A DNA stretch of 64,000 nucleotides from Gammaproteobacteria bacterium (GTDB taxonomy: Bacteria > Pseudomonadota > Gammaproteobacteria > Pseudomonadales > Azotimanducaceae): positions 1 through 64,000 of the forward strand of contig JAPPGA010000016.1 in NCBI GenBank assembly GCA_028821515.1, given 5' to 3'. Of this stretch, positions 1-10,402 are shown in pieces. Under the pieces are notes generated by a model. It was not told the DNA's origin, searched no databases, and worked only from the letters and a program-made list of their open reading frames with translations. Made by a program: the position numbers and the translations under genes. Positions within the stretch are counted from its first letter, which is position 1; each line of letters opens with the position of its first letter.

Positions 1-36
1 GTGTTCCTTGGCCAACTTGACAGGTCAAAACATATC

Positions 37-93
37 AGCGCCATGAAATCCGTCGCCCTGGCGGGCGCCGTGTTTCACCCCCGCCCAAGCCCA
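37..93 (-). repeat. Dispersed intergenic repeat, copy 1 (family GTGGGCTTGGGCGGGGGTGAAACACGGCGC...CGGATTTCATGGCGCT)
   Basis: Reverse complement nearly matches 52032-52095 and, more weakly, 40939-40995. Confidence 0.75.
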
Positions 94-164
94 CGGTTGT
101 GCCCATCCCACCCATCCCGCATCCCATCTATCTTGCCGCCAGAGGCGGCAAGTCCGACGGGCTG

Positions 165-986
165 CTAGCCCTCGTCCTTGGCCCGCCCTCCGAGCCGGGA
201 CACCAGGATGCCTATCTCGAACAGCAGCCAGACGGGGATGGCCAACAGGACCTGGGTAAACGGGTCCGGCGGTGTCAGCAGCATGCCGACGACGAAGCAG
301 CCGACGAGGACATAGGGCCGCTTGCGCGCGATCCCGTCCGCCGTTGCCAGGCCGGACCGCACCAGCAGGAACGTCGCAACCGGTATCTCGAACGCGACGC
401 CGAGGGCGAAGAACATCTTCAGCACGAAGTTCAGGTATCGGTTGATGTCCGTCATCATCGTCACGCCTTCCGGCGCGACGTGGGCGAAGAACGCGAACGC
501 GACCGGGAACATCACGAAGTACGCGAACGCCATCCCCGCATAGAACAGCAGGATGCTCGACACCAGGACCGGAAGCGCGAACTTCTTCTCGCGCAGGTAC
601 AGGCCTGGCGCAACGAAACCCCAGATCTGGTGCAGCAGGTAAGGCATCGCGCCGATGAATGCGGTGAACGCCGCGAGTTTCAGGGGCATCACGAACGGCG
701 ACGCGACGTCGATGGCGGTCAGGTTTCCGCCAGGCAGGAACGTCGTCAGCGGCGCCGATACGAAGTGGTAGATCTCGTCGCGAAAGGCGAAGCTGGGAAC
801 GAACAGGACGGCGACGGCAACGACGCTCCGCAAAAGGCGTTGACGCAGTTCCAGGAGGTGGTCGAGAAAGGGCATCTCGTGATCGTCGACCCTGGCATCG
901 TGTTCGGTTTCCGTATCCTTTGGCCCTTGCGTTGTCTCTCCTCGCTTCCTGTCGTCGACATCGCCGGGGGAAAGTTCATCGGCCAT
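165..986 (-). CDS. tatC: Sec-independent protein translocase TatC
   Basis: MPFLDHLLELRQRLL, multi-TM, PYLLHQIWGFVAPGLYLREKK motif; adjacent to tatB/tatA. Confidence 0.97.
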   Translation of the reverse strand: MADELSPGDVDDRKRGETTQGPKDTETEHDARVDDHEMPFLDHLLELRQRLLRSVVAVAVLFVPSFAFRDEIYHFVSAPLTTFLPGGNLTAIDVASPFVMPLKLAAFTAFIGAMPYLLHQIWGFVAPGLYLREKKFALPVLVSSILLFYAGMAFAYFVMFPVAFAFFAHVAPEGVTMMTDINRYLNFVLKMFFALGVAFEIPVATFLLVRSGLATADGIARKRPYVLVGCFVVGMLLTPPDPFTQVLLAIPVWLLFEIGILVSRLGGRAKDEG

Positions 987-1365
987 CGCGTGCTTTCCGG
1001 GGCGAATCGTTGGGCTCTGTCACGGGACTCGATGGCTCCACGGCCTGATTCCCGGTCGGCCCTTCCGTGTTGTGGATGGTCTGGGCAGGATCCTCGGCCG
1101 CCCGCCCGGCGTCCTCGATCGCGCCGCCGACGTCGCGCTCGATCTCCTTCATCTGCTCCATGATGGATTCGTTGTGGAGTTGCCGCCGCACGTCGTCCAT
1201 GCCGATCTCGCGCTCGATCTCGGCCTTGACCCGGGTAAAACTGCGCCGCATGCGTCCGATCCAGAGACCGAGGGTCCGCAGTGTTTCGGGAAGGCGCCTG
1301 GGTCCCACTACCAGGAGCACGACGATGCTGAGCAGCAGCAGCTCCAACAGGCCAATGTCGAACAT
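976..1365 (-). CDS. tatB: Sec-independent protein translocase TatB
   Basis: MFDIGLLELLLLSIVVLLVVGPRRLPETLRTLG N-terminus; internal ATG of the 976..1506 ORF. Confidence 0.93.
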   Translation of the reverse strand: MFDIGLLELLLLSIVVLLVVGPRRLPETLRTLGLWIGRMRRSFTRVKAEIEREIGMDDVRRQLHNESIMEQMKEIERDVGGAIEDAGRAAEDPAQTIHNTEGPTGNQAVEPSSPVTEPNDSPRKARDGR

Positions 1366-1387
1366 CCGCTCGGATCCGCGAGTGACG

Positions 1388-1606
1388 CTAGCTGTTGCGT
1401 TCCTGCCCTGACTTGGGCGGAGCGTCGTTCTCGATGACCTTCGGCTCGCTATCGGCCTTCTTGTCCTCGTCTTGCTGTACGGCGGAACGGAAGCCCTTGA
1501 TGGCATTGCCGAGATCCGATCCGAGCGTCTTGAGCCGACGTGGGCCGAATATCACCAACACGATGCCCAGGATAATCAGGAGTTCCCATACACCAAGTCC
1601 GAACAT
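1388..1606 (-). CDS. tatA: Sec-independent protein translocase TatA
   Basis: MFGLGVWELLIILGIVLVIFGPRRLKTLGSDLGNAIKGFR. Confidence 0.96.
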   Translation of the reverse strand: MFGLGVWELLIILGIVLVIFGPRRLKTLGSDLGNAIKGFRSAVQQDEDKKADSEPKVIENDAPPKSGQERNS

Positions 1607-1694
1607 CAGGGTCCTCCGCTCATTTCGGGCCGGTAACTATACTTGATCGGTCGGGACCATTGCGCGCGGCAATCGCCCAGCGCTCTGCCGCGGT

Positions 1695-3329
1695 TCAATT
1701 GCGAGTCACGAACAGGGCCCCGATGACAAGGGCCGCGACGCCGACGGCCGGGGCTGCGAACCCGTCGCCGGCGAGGAGCGGCTTCCACAGGAGGACCAGC
1801 CCGGCAAGCGCGAGGATCAGACCGGCAATGCGCCGCCAGCGGTTGTGGCGCCGCCGGGTCCCGAGCGCTTCGGTGGCCTCGGCGATGAGTTCACGCTGCT
1901 GCGCCGCCAGCCGGTCCAGGTCCTTGAAGCGGGCCTCGGCGCCGAGCAGCAGGTCTGGCAATCGCGGCAGCTCGTCGAGCAGGTCGGGCAACCGGTCCCC
2001 GAGGCGCCGCAGTGCGGCAAGGGGACCGTAGCGCGCCTCGATCCAGCGTTCCATGTAGGGCTTGGCGGTCGCCCAGAGATCCAGGTCGGGATAGAGCTGG
2101 CGCCCGAGGCCTTCGATGTTGAGCAGCGTCTTCTGCAGCAGTACGAGCTGCGGCTGGACTTCCATGTCGAAGCGCCGGGCGGCGCGGAACAGGGCGACGA
2201 GGAAGTTCCCGAAAGAGATTTCCTTCAGGGGGCGCTCGAATATGGGTTCGCACAGTTGGCGAATGACGGCTTCGAACGCGGAGACGTCGGTGCCGGGCGG
2301 GACCCAACCCGATTCGACATGCAGCCGCGCGACCCTCGCGTAGTCCTGGTGGAAGAAAGCGACGAGGTTCTTTGCGAGGTAGGCCTGGTCCTGTTCTGTC
2401 AGGCGTCCGATGACGGCGCAGTCGACGGCGATGTAGCTCGGGTTCGCCGGGTCCGAGACATCGATGAATATGTTGCCGGGGTGCATGTCCGCGTGGAAGA
2501 AGTTGTGTTCGAAGACCTGCGTGAAAAAGGTCTCGACGCCGCGCGCCGCAAGCTTGCGCATGTCGGTGCCGCGGGCTCTCAGTTCCGCCACATCGGCAAT
2601 TGGAACGCCTTCCACGCGCTCGACGACGAACACGTCTTCACGGCAGTGCTCCCAGTGTACCCGCGGTGCGTACAGCAGGGGTGAATCCGCGAAGTTCCGG
2701 CGCAGGGTCGCCGTGTTGGCGGCTTCGAGCAGCAGGTTCAACTCGTCGAAAACGGTTCGCTCGTAGTCGGCTACCACCGCCTTGAGGCGCAGTCTGCGCG
2801 CGTCGCGGGAAAAGCGCTCCAGCAACGCCGCGATGGCATAGAGAAGCTCGAGGTCCTTCTCGATGATGGATTCGATTCCGGGCCGGAGCACCTTGACCAC
2901 CACCTCGGCGCTATCGGCAAGCGTTGCCGCATGTACCTGCGCGAGGGAGGCGGACGCGATGGGTACTTCGTCGAACGTCGCGAAGACTTCCCCGATCGGG
3001 CTGCCGATGCTCGCTTCGATGCGTGCTATCGCTGTTTCGGCGGGGAATGGCGGCACGCGGTCCTGGAGCCTCGCGAGTTCGTCGGCGTAGTCCGTCGGCA
3101 ACAGGTCGCGCCGAGTGGAGAGAATCTGGCCGAACTTGACGAAGATGGGGCCCAGGTCCTCGATCGCGAGCCGCAGCCGCTCGGCGGGAGAGCGCTTGGG
3201 GCGCCCGAGCAGGACGAAGGGCGACAATCGGATCAGCCGGCTTTCGGGTACGGCGGATCGCGCGACTTCGTCGAGCCGGAACCTGGCGATGGTCCATATG
3301 ATCCTCAAGAACCGGCGGATGTGGGTCAT
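1695..3329 (-). CDS. ubiB: Ubiquinone biosynthesis regulatory protein kinase UbiB
   Basis: KFGQILSTRRDLLP and HADMHPGNIF motifs; two C-terminal TM segments; adjacent to ubiE. Confidence 0.95.
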   Translation of the reverse strand: MTHIRRFLRIIWTIARFRLDEVARSAVPESRLIRLSPFVLLGRPKRSPAERLRLAIEDLGPIFVKFGQILSTRRDLLPTDYADELARLQDRVPPFPAETAIARIEASIGSPIGEVFATFDEVPIASASLAQVHAATLADSAEVVVKVLRPGIESIIEKDLELLYAIAALLERFSRDARRLRLKAVVADYERTVFDELNLLLEAANTATLRRNFADSPLLYAPRVHWEHCREDVFVVERVEGVPIADVAELRARGTDMRKLAARGVETFFTQVFEHNFFHADMHPGNIFIDVSDPANPSYIAVDCAVIGRLTEQDQAYLAKNLVAFFHQDYARVARLHVESGWVPPGTDVSAFEAVIRQLCEPIFERPLKEISFGNFLVALFRAARRFDMEVQPQLVLLQKTLLNIEGLGRQLYPDLDLWATAKPYMERWIEARYGPLAALRRLGDRLPDLLDELPRLPDLLLGAEARFKDLDRLAAQQRELIAEATEALGTRRRHNRWRRIAGLILALAGLVLLWKPLLAGDGFAAPAVGVAALVIGALFVTRN

Positions 3330-4123
3330 GATGCCGTTCCGCCCTGTTGCACGGCATGGTCCGGTTTCGTGCCGGTGTGCATGGCCGCTATTCCGCCGAT
3401 CAGATCGTCCACCCGCACGTCCTTGAATCCTGCGTCACGCATCATCAGCGAGAGCGCGGCCTGGTTCGGATGCATCTCGATGGATTCGACGAGGTAACGA
3501 TACGGTGCCGGGTCACCTACCACGAGCCGGCCCGCCATCGGCCACAAGCCCTGGAACGCGCGGTAAGTGCTACGCAGCCATGCGCTCCGAGGCGTCGAGA
3601 ACTCCAGGACCAGCACCCGGCCCGCTGGCTGCAGAACCCGGTACATCTCGCGCAGGGCCCGCTCCTTGTCCGTCAGATTGCGCAGGCCAAAGGCGATGAC
3701 CACGCGGTCAAAGGTCGCGGGTGCGAAAGGCAGCAGTTCGGCGTCGGCCTGCGCGGGTACGACGTTGGCCAATCCGGCGTCGAGCATGCGGTCCTGCCCG
3801 ATGGCGAGCATGCTGGCGTTGATGTCGCACAGGACGACCCGGCCTGCCCGTCCCGCGATGGGCGAGATCAGGCGCGCCATGTCACCCGTTCCGCCCGCCA
3901 GGTCAAGGACGCACTGACCGGCGCGCAAGGCAAGGCTGTCGACGGCAATGCGCTTCAGCGCCCGGTGCAGGCCGACGGACATGATGTCGTTCATGGCGTC
4001 GTAGCGATCGGCGACCGTGTGGAAAACGCCAGCGACGCGGGCCGTCTTCTCGCCCGGGGTCACGGGTTCGGCGCCGAAGTCCACCGTCGCCGGCCCGCGT
4101 TCGGGCGAGCGTCGTTGTTTCAC
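3326..4123 (-). CDS. ubiE: Ubiquinone/menaquinone methyltransferase UbiE
   Basis: VAGVFHTVADRYDAMNDIMSVGLHRALKR, LDLAGGTGDMA SAM motif. Confidence 0.96.
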   Translation of the reverse strand: MKQRRSPERGPATVDFGAEPVTPGEKTARVAGVFHTVADRYDAMNDIMSVGLHRALKRIAVDSLALRAGQCVLDLAGGTGDMARLISPIAGRAGRVVLCDINASMLAIGQDRMLDAGLANVVPAQADAELLPFAPATFDRVVIAFGLRNLTDKERALREMYRVLQPAGRVLVLEFSTPRSAWLRSTYRAFQGLWPMAGRLVVGDPAPYRYLVESIEMHPNQAALSLMMRDAGFKDVRVDDLIGGIAAMHTGTKPDHAVQQGGTAS

Positions 4124-4506
4124 GGCCTGTGCGGCGGCGACCAGTGGCCGATGGGAATTGCCGGCAACCGGGAAGCGTTGGCCTGCTTCAGTTGGGTGAG
4201 GTAGTCGCGCCAGTACTCATCGCGGCGATCATGGAGGTCCTTGAGGAACTCCCAGGAGTAGATCCCGGTATCGTGGCCATCGTCGAACACGATGCGGATC
4301 GCGTAGTTGCCGACGGCCTGAATCTGCTGGATTCCGACGTGTTTCTTGCCGGTCTGCAGGACGCGTTCGGCATCCGAATGGCCGCGAACCTCGGCGGAGG
4401 GCGAGTACACGCGCAGCAGTTCCGCGGAGAGGACCGCTGTCGTGTCGCCGTAATCGATTTCCAGGGTTCGCGAGTCGCGATGATAGGTGACGGCGACGGG
4501 ATTCAC
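4120..4506 (-). CDS. DUF971 (gamma-butyrobetaine hydroxylase-like N-terminal domain) protein
   Basis: HVGIQQIQAVGNYAIRIVFDDGHDTGIYSWEFL; downstream of hslU as in many proteobacteria. Confidence 0.88.
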   Translation of the reverse strand: MNPVAVTYHRDSRTLEIDYGDTTAVLSAELLRVYSPSAEVRGHSDAERVLQTGKKHVGIQQIQAVGNYAIRIVFDDGHDTGIYSWEFLKDLHDRRDEYWRDYLTQLKQANASRLPAIPIGHWSPPHRP

Positions 4507-4532
4507 GGCGTGCTCACAGCGCGTTCAAGGAC

Positions 4533-5858
4533 TTAGAGGATGTAACGGGAGAGGTCGCGATCCTCGGCGATGTCGGCGAGGCGCGAGTTGACGTATTCGG
4601 CATCGATCAGAACCTTGCGGCCATCGCAGCCTGCGGCCTCGAAGGAAACCTCGTCGAGCAGGCGCTCCAGCACGGTGTGCAGCCTGCGGGCCCCAATGTT
4701 CTCCGTATGCTCGTTGATCTGCCAGGAGATTTCCGCGATCCGGGCTACCGCGTCTTCGGTGAAGTCGAGCGTGACGCCTTCAGTCGCGAGCAGTGCGCGG
4801 TACTGTTCGGTCAGCGAAGCGTGGGGCTCTTTCAGGATACGCCTGAAGTCGTCGGGGTCCAGGGCGGCCAGTTCCACGCGTATCGGCAGTCGCCCCTGCA
4901 GTTCCGGTATCAGGTCGGACGGCTTGGAGAGATGGAATGCGCCGGAGGCGATGAAGAGGATGTGATCGGTGCGCACCATGCCGTACTTGGTGGACACGGT
5001 ACAGCCTTCAATCAACGGCAGGAGGTCGCGTTGCACGCCCTCCCGGGACACATCGGCGCCGATGGTTTCGGAACGTCTGGCGACCTTGTCCAGTTCGTCG
5101 AGGAAGACGATCCCGGTCTGCTCCACGGCCTCGATCGCCTGGGTCTTGATCTCCTCCTCGTTGATCAGCTTGAAGGCTTCTTCCTCGCGCAGGCGCCGTA
5201 ACGCGTCCCTGACCTTCAGTCGCACGCTCTTCTTCCGGCTACCGGCCACGTTGGAGAACATGTCCTGCAACTGGTTGGTCATCTCCTCCATCCCGGGCGG
5301 GGCCATGATCTCCACGCCCCACGGCATGGCGTCCAGTTCGATCTCCACCTCGCGATCGTCGAGCATCCCTTCGCGCAGCCGTTTGCGGAAGATCTGGCGC
5401 GTATCGGCCTCGCTCATGCTGCGCTGATCCGCGTCACCGCGCGCCTGGGGAAGGAGCGCGTCGAGAACGCGATCCTCGGCGGCATCGTCGGCGCGATCCT
5501 GGACCCTTTCCAATTGGCCTTCCCGCAGCATCTTCACGGCGACGTCGGCAAGGTCCCGGACGATCGACTCGACATCCCGGCCGACGTAGCCGACCTCGGT
5601 GAACTTGGTCGCCTCCACCTTGATGAACGGTGCATTCGCGAGCCTGGCGAGCCGGCGGGCTATCTCCGTCTTGCCGACGCCCGTCGGTCCGATCATGAGG
5701 ATATTCTTGGGTGTCACCTCGTCGCGCAGTTCGTCGGGAAGCTGCATGCGGCGCCATCGGTTCCTGAGTGCGATCGCGACCGCGCGCTTGGCGTCGTCCT
5801 GGCCAATGATGTGGTTGTCCAGTTCGCGGACGATTTGGGGCGGGGCCATGGTTCTCAT
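4533..5858 (-). CDS. hslU: HslU, ATPase subunit of the HslVU protease
   Basis: [45 protein letters not shown]-terminal DLSRYIL. Confidence 0.98.
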   Translation of the reverse strand: MRTMAPPQIVRELDNHIIGQDDAKRAVAIALRNRWRRMQLPDELRDEVTPKNILMIGPTGVGKTEIARRLARLANAPFIKVEATKFTEVGYVGRDVESIVRDLADVAVKMLREGQLERVQDRADDAAEDRVLDALLPQARGDADQRSMSEADTRQIFRKRLREGMLDDREVEIELDAMPWGVEIMAPPGMEEMTNQLQDMFSNVAGSRKKSVRLKVRDALRRLREEEAFKLINEEEIKTQAIEAVEQTGIVFLDELDKVARRSETIGADVSREGVQRDLLPLIEGCTVSTKYGMVRTDHILFIASGAFHLSKPSDLIPELQGRLPIRVELAALDPDDFRRILKEPHASLTEQYRALLATEGVTLDFTEDAVARIAEISWQINEHTENIGARRLHTVLERLLDEVSFEAAGCDGRKVLIDAEYVNSRLADIAEDRDLSRYIL

Positions 5859-6397
5859 GCGGTGGTCAATGTCTCGACGGTGGTCTGATGGTTGGTGTAG
5901 ACGCAGATGTCCGCAGCGATGGCCAGGCTCTTGACCACGATAGTCTCCGCGTCCAGCGGAGAATTCTCCAGCAGTGCTTTCGCCGCCGCCTGGGCGTAGG
6001 CCCCGCCCGACCCGATCGCGATGATTCCGGCCTCGGGCTCGATGACGTCGCCGTTGCCGCTGATCACCAGGGAGGTCGAACAGTCCGCGACCGCCAGCAG
6101 GGCATCCAGGCGCCGCAGAGCCCGGTCGGAGCGCCAGTCCTTCGCAAGCTCGACGGCGGCGCGGGTCAGGTTCCCGCGATACTTGTCCAGGGTGCCTTCG
6201 AAGCGCTCGAACAGGGTGAACGCATCGGCGGTTCCGCCGGCGAATCCGGCCAGGACGGCATCCTTGTAGAGGCGCCGCACCTTGTTCGCATTGCCCTTCA
6301 TGATGGTGTCGCCCATCGACACCTGGCCGTCGCCGCCGAGGGCTACCATGTCGCCACGGCGAATCGACAGTATCGTCGTCCCTCTGAATTGTTGCAC
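5855..6397 (-). CDS. hslV: HslV, peptidase subunit of the HslVU protease
   Basis: [10 protein letters not shown] with N-terminal catalytic Thr; [22 protein letters not shown]. Confidence 0.98.
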   Translation of the reverse strand: MQQFRGTTILSIRRGDMVALGGDGQVSMGDTIMKGNANKVRRLYKDAVLAGFAGGTADAFTLFERFEGTLDKYRGNLTRAAVELAKDWRSDRALRRLDALLAVADCSTSLVISGNGDVIEPEAGIIAIGSGGAYAQAAAKALLENSPLDAETIVVKSLAIAADICVYTNHQTTVETLTTA

Positions 6398-6480
6398 GGC
6401 GCGGGGCTCCCGTCAGTGGTCAACGTCTGATAGTGGGGAGGGTGAAGAGGGATTTCAACCGATTGGCGATGGGCTTGGCT

Positions 6481-7011
6481 TCAGCGTGTGGGCGGCACTT
6501 GCAGCAGGATCGGTGACACTTCGTGCTCCTTCAGGCTGGCCACCATTTTCTCGGCGTTCTCCCTGCTGGTGAACGGACCAACAACCACGCGGTGCCAGGT
6601 TCCGTCTTCTTGATCCAGCGTGTTTATGGTTATGTCGGCGTCCATTCCAGTCAGCATCAACCGAGCCCGCAGTCGGTTTGCATCGTCTTCATCGTGGAAC
6701 GAACCGGCCTGCACGAGATACTCGGACGGCGGCACGTATCCGCCAGGGGTAAGTGTCTTGTAGGGTTCGGTGTCGGTCGGCACCTCGGCGGCGGGCAGGC
6801 TTTCGAAGAACTCGAAACGCTGGGCGCCATCCGGATCATCGCCACTGTCCTCCGGGACGCCCTGGGTGTCTGCCGAGCCCTGGTCGGCGCTCTCGGGGAC
6901 TTCGATGAGATACACGACAACCATGCAGACGGCCACGCCAGCGATCAGGCCGGCGGCGAAGGACGACACGCTGAATGGGCGAGACGTTGTTCTCTGGTTT
7001 CGTGCTGGCAT
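6481..7011 (-). CDS. SPOR-domain protein (FtsN-like)
   Basis: N-terminal TM; SPOR domain YLVQAGSFHDEDDANRLRARLMLTG...WHRVVVGPF. Confidence 0.85.
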   Translation of the reverse strand: MPARNQRTTSRPFSVSSFAAGLIAGVAVCMVVVYLIEVPESADQGSADTQGVPEDSGDDPDGAQRFEFFESLPAAEVPTDTEPYKTLTPGGYVPPSEYLVQAGSFHDEDDANRLRARLMLTGMDADITINTLDQEDGTWHRVVVGPFTSRENAEKMVASLKEHEVSPILLQVPPTR

Positions 7012-7043
7012 CGAGGCTCTGCTGGCATGGCAGGATTCGAGAA

Positions 7044-9260
7044 TCAGAACGTATCGAGGGGGTCTACGTCAATGGACCAGCGCACGTTCGGGACGATGAG
7101 TTCCGCGGCTTCGAGGGCCGACAGGGCCGCGTGAAGAAACCGGCGTCGTCCCGCGCAGATCATCAACTGGTAGCGAAACCGGTTGCGTACGCGCGCGATC
7201 GGCGCGGCCACCGGACCCATCAGTTCGAACTCGCGGTCGTGGCCTCCCCCCCTATGTGCGGATGTCCCCGACGTGGTCTGGATGGATTTCCGTGATTCAC
7301 CCCTCGGGTTACGAACTACGTCCGCTGCCTGCCGCAACATTTCGATAGCCGCCGGGGCGGCGGTGCTTTCGGCTCGCAGCATTGCCATCGCCGCATATGG
7401 CGGTAGTCGGGCCGCACGACGTTCGGTCGCCTGAATCGCCGCAAAGCCGGCGTAGCCGCGCTCTATCAGGGCCTTGAGGTTCGGGTTGTCGGGGTCGTAC
7501 GACTGAATCCAGACTTCACCGGGACGTTCCGCGCGCCCGGCGCGCCCGGCGACTTGCACGATGTTCTGCGCGGTTCGCTCGGGCGCGCGGAAATCCGATG
7601 ACAGGAAGCCGTTGTCCGCGTCTACCACGGCGACGAGCGTGACCGCCGGCAGGTGGTGTCCCTTGGCCAGAATCTGCGTCCCGACAAGAATGGCGGCTCC
7701 CCCCTGGCGAATCGCGTCGAGTTGTGCCGCGAACCTTTCCGGCCCGCGTGCCGTGTCGCGATCGATGCGGTAGAGCGGGACACCGGGGAAGTGTTCGCGC
7801 AGGGCGGCGTCGACGCGTTGCGTTCCCGTGCCGAGGTGAACGAGCGTATCGGCGCCGCAGTCGGGGCAGGTGTCGGGATAGCGGTAGCGCCTGTCGCAAT
7901 GATGGCAGTGCAATGCGCGCGGGGACGCATGCAGGGTCAGTCGCGCATCGCAATCGGCGCATCGTGCCTGCCAGCCGCATGCCGAGCACAGGCAGGTCGG
8001 CGCGAATCCGCGGCGGTTGATGAAGACGAGCACTTGACTCCCGGCATCCAGGTGCCGACGGATTGCGTGAAGCAGCGTATCGCTCAAGCCGTCCCGCAAG
8101 CGTCGACCACGAATGTCGATCACGCAGTACTGCGGCATCGAGGCACCCCCGGCACGTGATGTCAGAACGTTTCGCCGGTATCGCCCGCGAGCGACGTTGG
8201 CCAAGGTCTCCAGCGATGGCGTGGCGCTGCCGAGCACCGTGGGAATCTCCAGGATCTGAGCGCGCTTGCACGCGACATCACGGGCTGAGTAGCGCAATCC
8301 TTCCTGCTGCTTGAACGAGGAGTCGTGTTCTTCGTCCACGATGATCAGTTGAAGGTCGGCGAATGGCGCGAAAACGGCCGATCGGGTGCCGATGAGGATC
8401 CGGTGGTCCCCCGATCTGCATTGCATCCAGGTGGCGAGCCGGACGCTATCGCTCTCTGCTGAGTGCAGTGCCGCCGCCGCGCCGAAACGTCTGCGAAAGC
8501 GCGCCAGCGTTTGGGGAGTGAGGCCGATTTCCGGCACCAGGACCAGGACCTGCCCGCCCTGATCCAGGACCTCGGCGATCACCCGCATGTAGACCTCGGT
8601 CTTGCCGCTGCTGGTAACGCCGTCGAGCAGGTGCGTAGCGCGCTTGCCAATGGACGCTCGGATAGCGTGTACCGCCGATTGCTGCTCTTCATTGAGCGAT
8701 ATCGGCGAAGGTTCGACGCGGTAGGCGGGCTTTGTCTCCGCCGCGCTCACAAGCCCCTTGTCACGGAGAGCCGCGAGCGTCCGCCGGTCGATCCCCAGCG
8801 CGCGCAACTCCTGCTCGGGGACACCCACGCCGAGACCTTGGAGTGTCTCGAATGCCTCCCGCTGGCGCGGGGCGCGCGCAAGCCGCGCGCCGTCGCCCGG
8901 CGCCGCAGTCCAGGAAAGCGGCCATCGCGGTTCCGGCACCGCGCCGCGCCGGGCCGCAGTCGGCAGCAGGGTCGCATACACCTCGCCCAGGGGGTGGTGG
9001 TAGTAGTCGCTAAGCCACTGGGCGAGCGTAATCAGATCGGGCACCAGAAACCCATCGTCATCGAGGACGTTGATCACCGGCTTCAGGCGATGCGCGGACG
9101 TCTCGCGAAATCCGGTGACGATCCCGACCACCTCGGCGCGGCCAAGCGGCACGCGGACCCGGGCGCCAACACTTGGCTGGGGAAGGTGCGCCGGAAGCGA
9201 ATAGTCGAAAACGCGACGCAGGGGGCGCGGGACCGCGACCTGAACGACTGGCAGCGTCAC
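7044..9260 (-). CDS. priA: Primosomal protein N' (PriA helicase)
   Basis: LLDGVTSSGKTEVYMR, VDEEHD, zinc-binding Cys clusters (CLCSACGWQARCADCDARL), GTQILAKGHH. Confidence 0.97.
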   Translation of the reverse strand: MTLPVVQVAVPRPLRRVFDYSLPAHLPQPSVGARVRVPLGRAEVVGIVTGFRETSAHRLKPVINVLDDDGFLVPDLITLAQWLSDYYHHPLGEVYATLLPTAARRGAVPEPRWPLSWTAAPGDGARLARAPRQREAFETLQGLGVGVPEQELRALGIDRRTLAALRDKGLVSAAETKPAYRVEPSPISLNEEQQSAVHAIRASIGKRATHLLDGVTSSGKTEVYMRVIAEVLDQGGQVLVLVPEIGLTPQTLARFRRRFGAAAALHSAESDSVRLATWMQCRSGDHRILIGTRSAVFAPFADLQLIIVDEEHDSSFKQQEGLRYSARDVACKRAQILEIPTVLGSATPSLETLANVARGRYRRNVLTSRAGGASMPQYCVIDIRGRRLRDGLSDTLLHAIRRHLDAGSQVLVFINRRGFAPTCLCSACGWQARCADCDARLTLHASPRALHCHHCDRRYRYPDTCPDCGADTLVHLGTGTQRVDAALREHFPGVPLYRIDRDTARGPERFAAQLDAIRQGGAAILVGTQILAKGHHLPAVTLVAVVDADNGFLSSDFRAPERTAQNIVQVAGRAGRAERPGEVWIQSYDPDNPNLKALIERGYAGFAAIQATERRAARLPPYAAMAMLRAESTAAPAAIEMLRQAADVVRNPRGESRKSIQTTSGTSAHRGGGHDREFELMGPVAAPIARVRNRFRYQLMICAGRRRFLHAALSALEAAELIVPNVRWSIDVDPLDTF

Positions 9261-9409
9261 GGGTCGATCCAGCCCGGCATGATGCTGGAACCGACGATGG
9301 GCCCCGATCCGGCGCCGATCAAGTAGACGTACATTCGGCTGTCAGTCTACCCGGTTGCTGATCGCGACGTGCAGTCAGGAGCTCCTGCGCAATGCGCTAA
9401 ACTGGTGGA

Positions 9410-9730
9410 ATGAGCGTTCGCGAGACCATCGAAACCAAGCTTGCCGAAGCTTTCGGTCCCCTGCACCTGACCGTGGACGACGAGAGTTCGAACCACAACG
9501 TGCCGGCGGGATCCGAATCGCACTTCAAGGTCGTGATTGTCGCGGAGTGCTTCGACTCCCGCCGGCTCATTGATCGGCACCGCATGGTGAATGGCGCGCT
9601 TGCAGAGGAGCTCGCCGGCCCGGTACATGCGCTGGCGCTCCACACCTACACGCCCGGCGACTGGAGAGATCGCTTCGGCGATGCGCCGATGTCGCCGCCG
9701 TGCCTCGGCGGCAGCGCCTCGGAGGGCTGA
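9410..9730 (+). CDS. bolA: BolA family protein
   Basis: ESHFKVVIVAECFDSRRLIDRHRMVNGAL...VHALALHTYTP. Confidence 0.92.
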   Translation: MSVRETIETKLAEAFGPLHLTVDDESSNHNVPAGSESHFKVVIVAECFDSRRLIDRHRMVNGALAEELAGPVHALALHTYTPGDWRDRFGDAPMSPPCLGGSASEG

Positions 9731-9736
9731 CGGCGG

Positions 9737-10402
9737 TCAACGCAACATCGGCACCAGTTCCGGCCAGATGTTGTCCAGTATCACGGGCTGGGAGTCGGCA
9801 TTCGGGTGGATGCCGTCGCGCTGCAACATGGTTTCATCGAAATGTGCGAACAGGGACGGTACCAATGCCGTCCGCATCCTGTCGGCGACTTCCCTGTAGA
9901 GGTTCTCGAAGGCTGTCGTATAGCGAGGTCCCAGGTTCGGCGACACTTCCATGCCGACGACGAGAACACGCGCTCCGCCAGCCTTGGACGTTTCGATCAT
10001 CGTGATCAGGTTTGCCCGGATCCTGGCCAGCGGAAGTCCTCTTAGACCGTCGTTGCCTCCGAGTTCAATGACTACGATGTCCGGCCGGTGGTAGTCGAGG
10101 AGCCTGGGCAACTGGGCCAGGCCGTCGCTGGTGGTCCAGCCGCTTGTGCTGGCGTTCTCGACGCGCGCGCCGAAGCCGCTCTCATCGAGGCGTTCCTGGA
10201 GCAACGCCACCCAGCCCTGCTCGCGTTGAATCCCATAGGCCGCGCTGATACTGTCGCCCAAAACCAGTATCGTTTGGTTCACGTCTCGCGAGGAAGAACC
10301 CGCGCGCGAATCCGTCGCGGGACTCGCGCCCGCAACTGCGGAGACCATCAGCAATCCGATGAACAACCATAGTGCGGCCGCCCCGATTCTGCGCGTTGAC
10401 AA
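9737..10402 (-). CDS. tesA: Multifunctional acyl-CoA thioesterase I / arylesterase (TesA-like, SGNH hydrolase)
   Basis: ILVLGDSISAAYGI, GGNDGLRGLPLARIRANL, DGIHPNADSQPVI; signal peptide suggests a TTG start near 10402 overlapping the divergent gene. Confidence 0.88.
   Translation of the reverse strand: MSTRRIGAAALWLFIGLLMVSAVAGASPATDSRAGSSSRDVNQTILVLGDSISAAYGIQREQGWVALLQERLDESGFGARVENASTSGWTTSDGLAQLPRLLDYHRPDIVVIELGGNDGLRGLPLARIRANLITMIETSKAGGARVLVVGMEVSPNLGPRYTTAFENLYREVADRMRTALVPSLFAHFDETMLQRDGIHPNADSQPVILDNIWPELVPMLR

Noticed and set aside
99-1163. Long plus-strand ORF (354 aa) antisense to tatC/tatB
   Set aside because: Arg/Gln-rich composition typical of GC-rich antisense reading frames; the opposite strand encodes unmistakable TatC/TatB.
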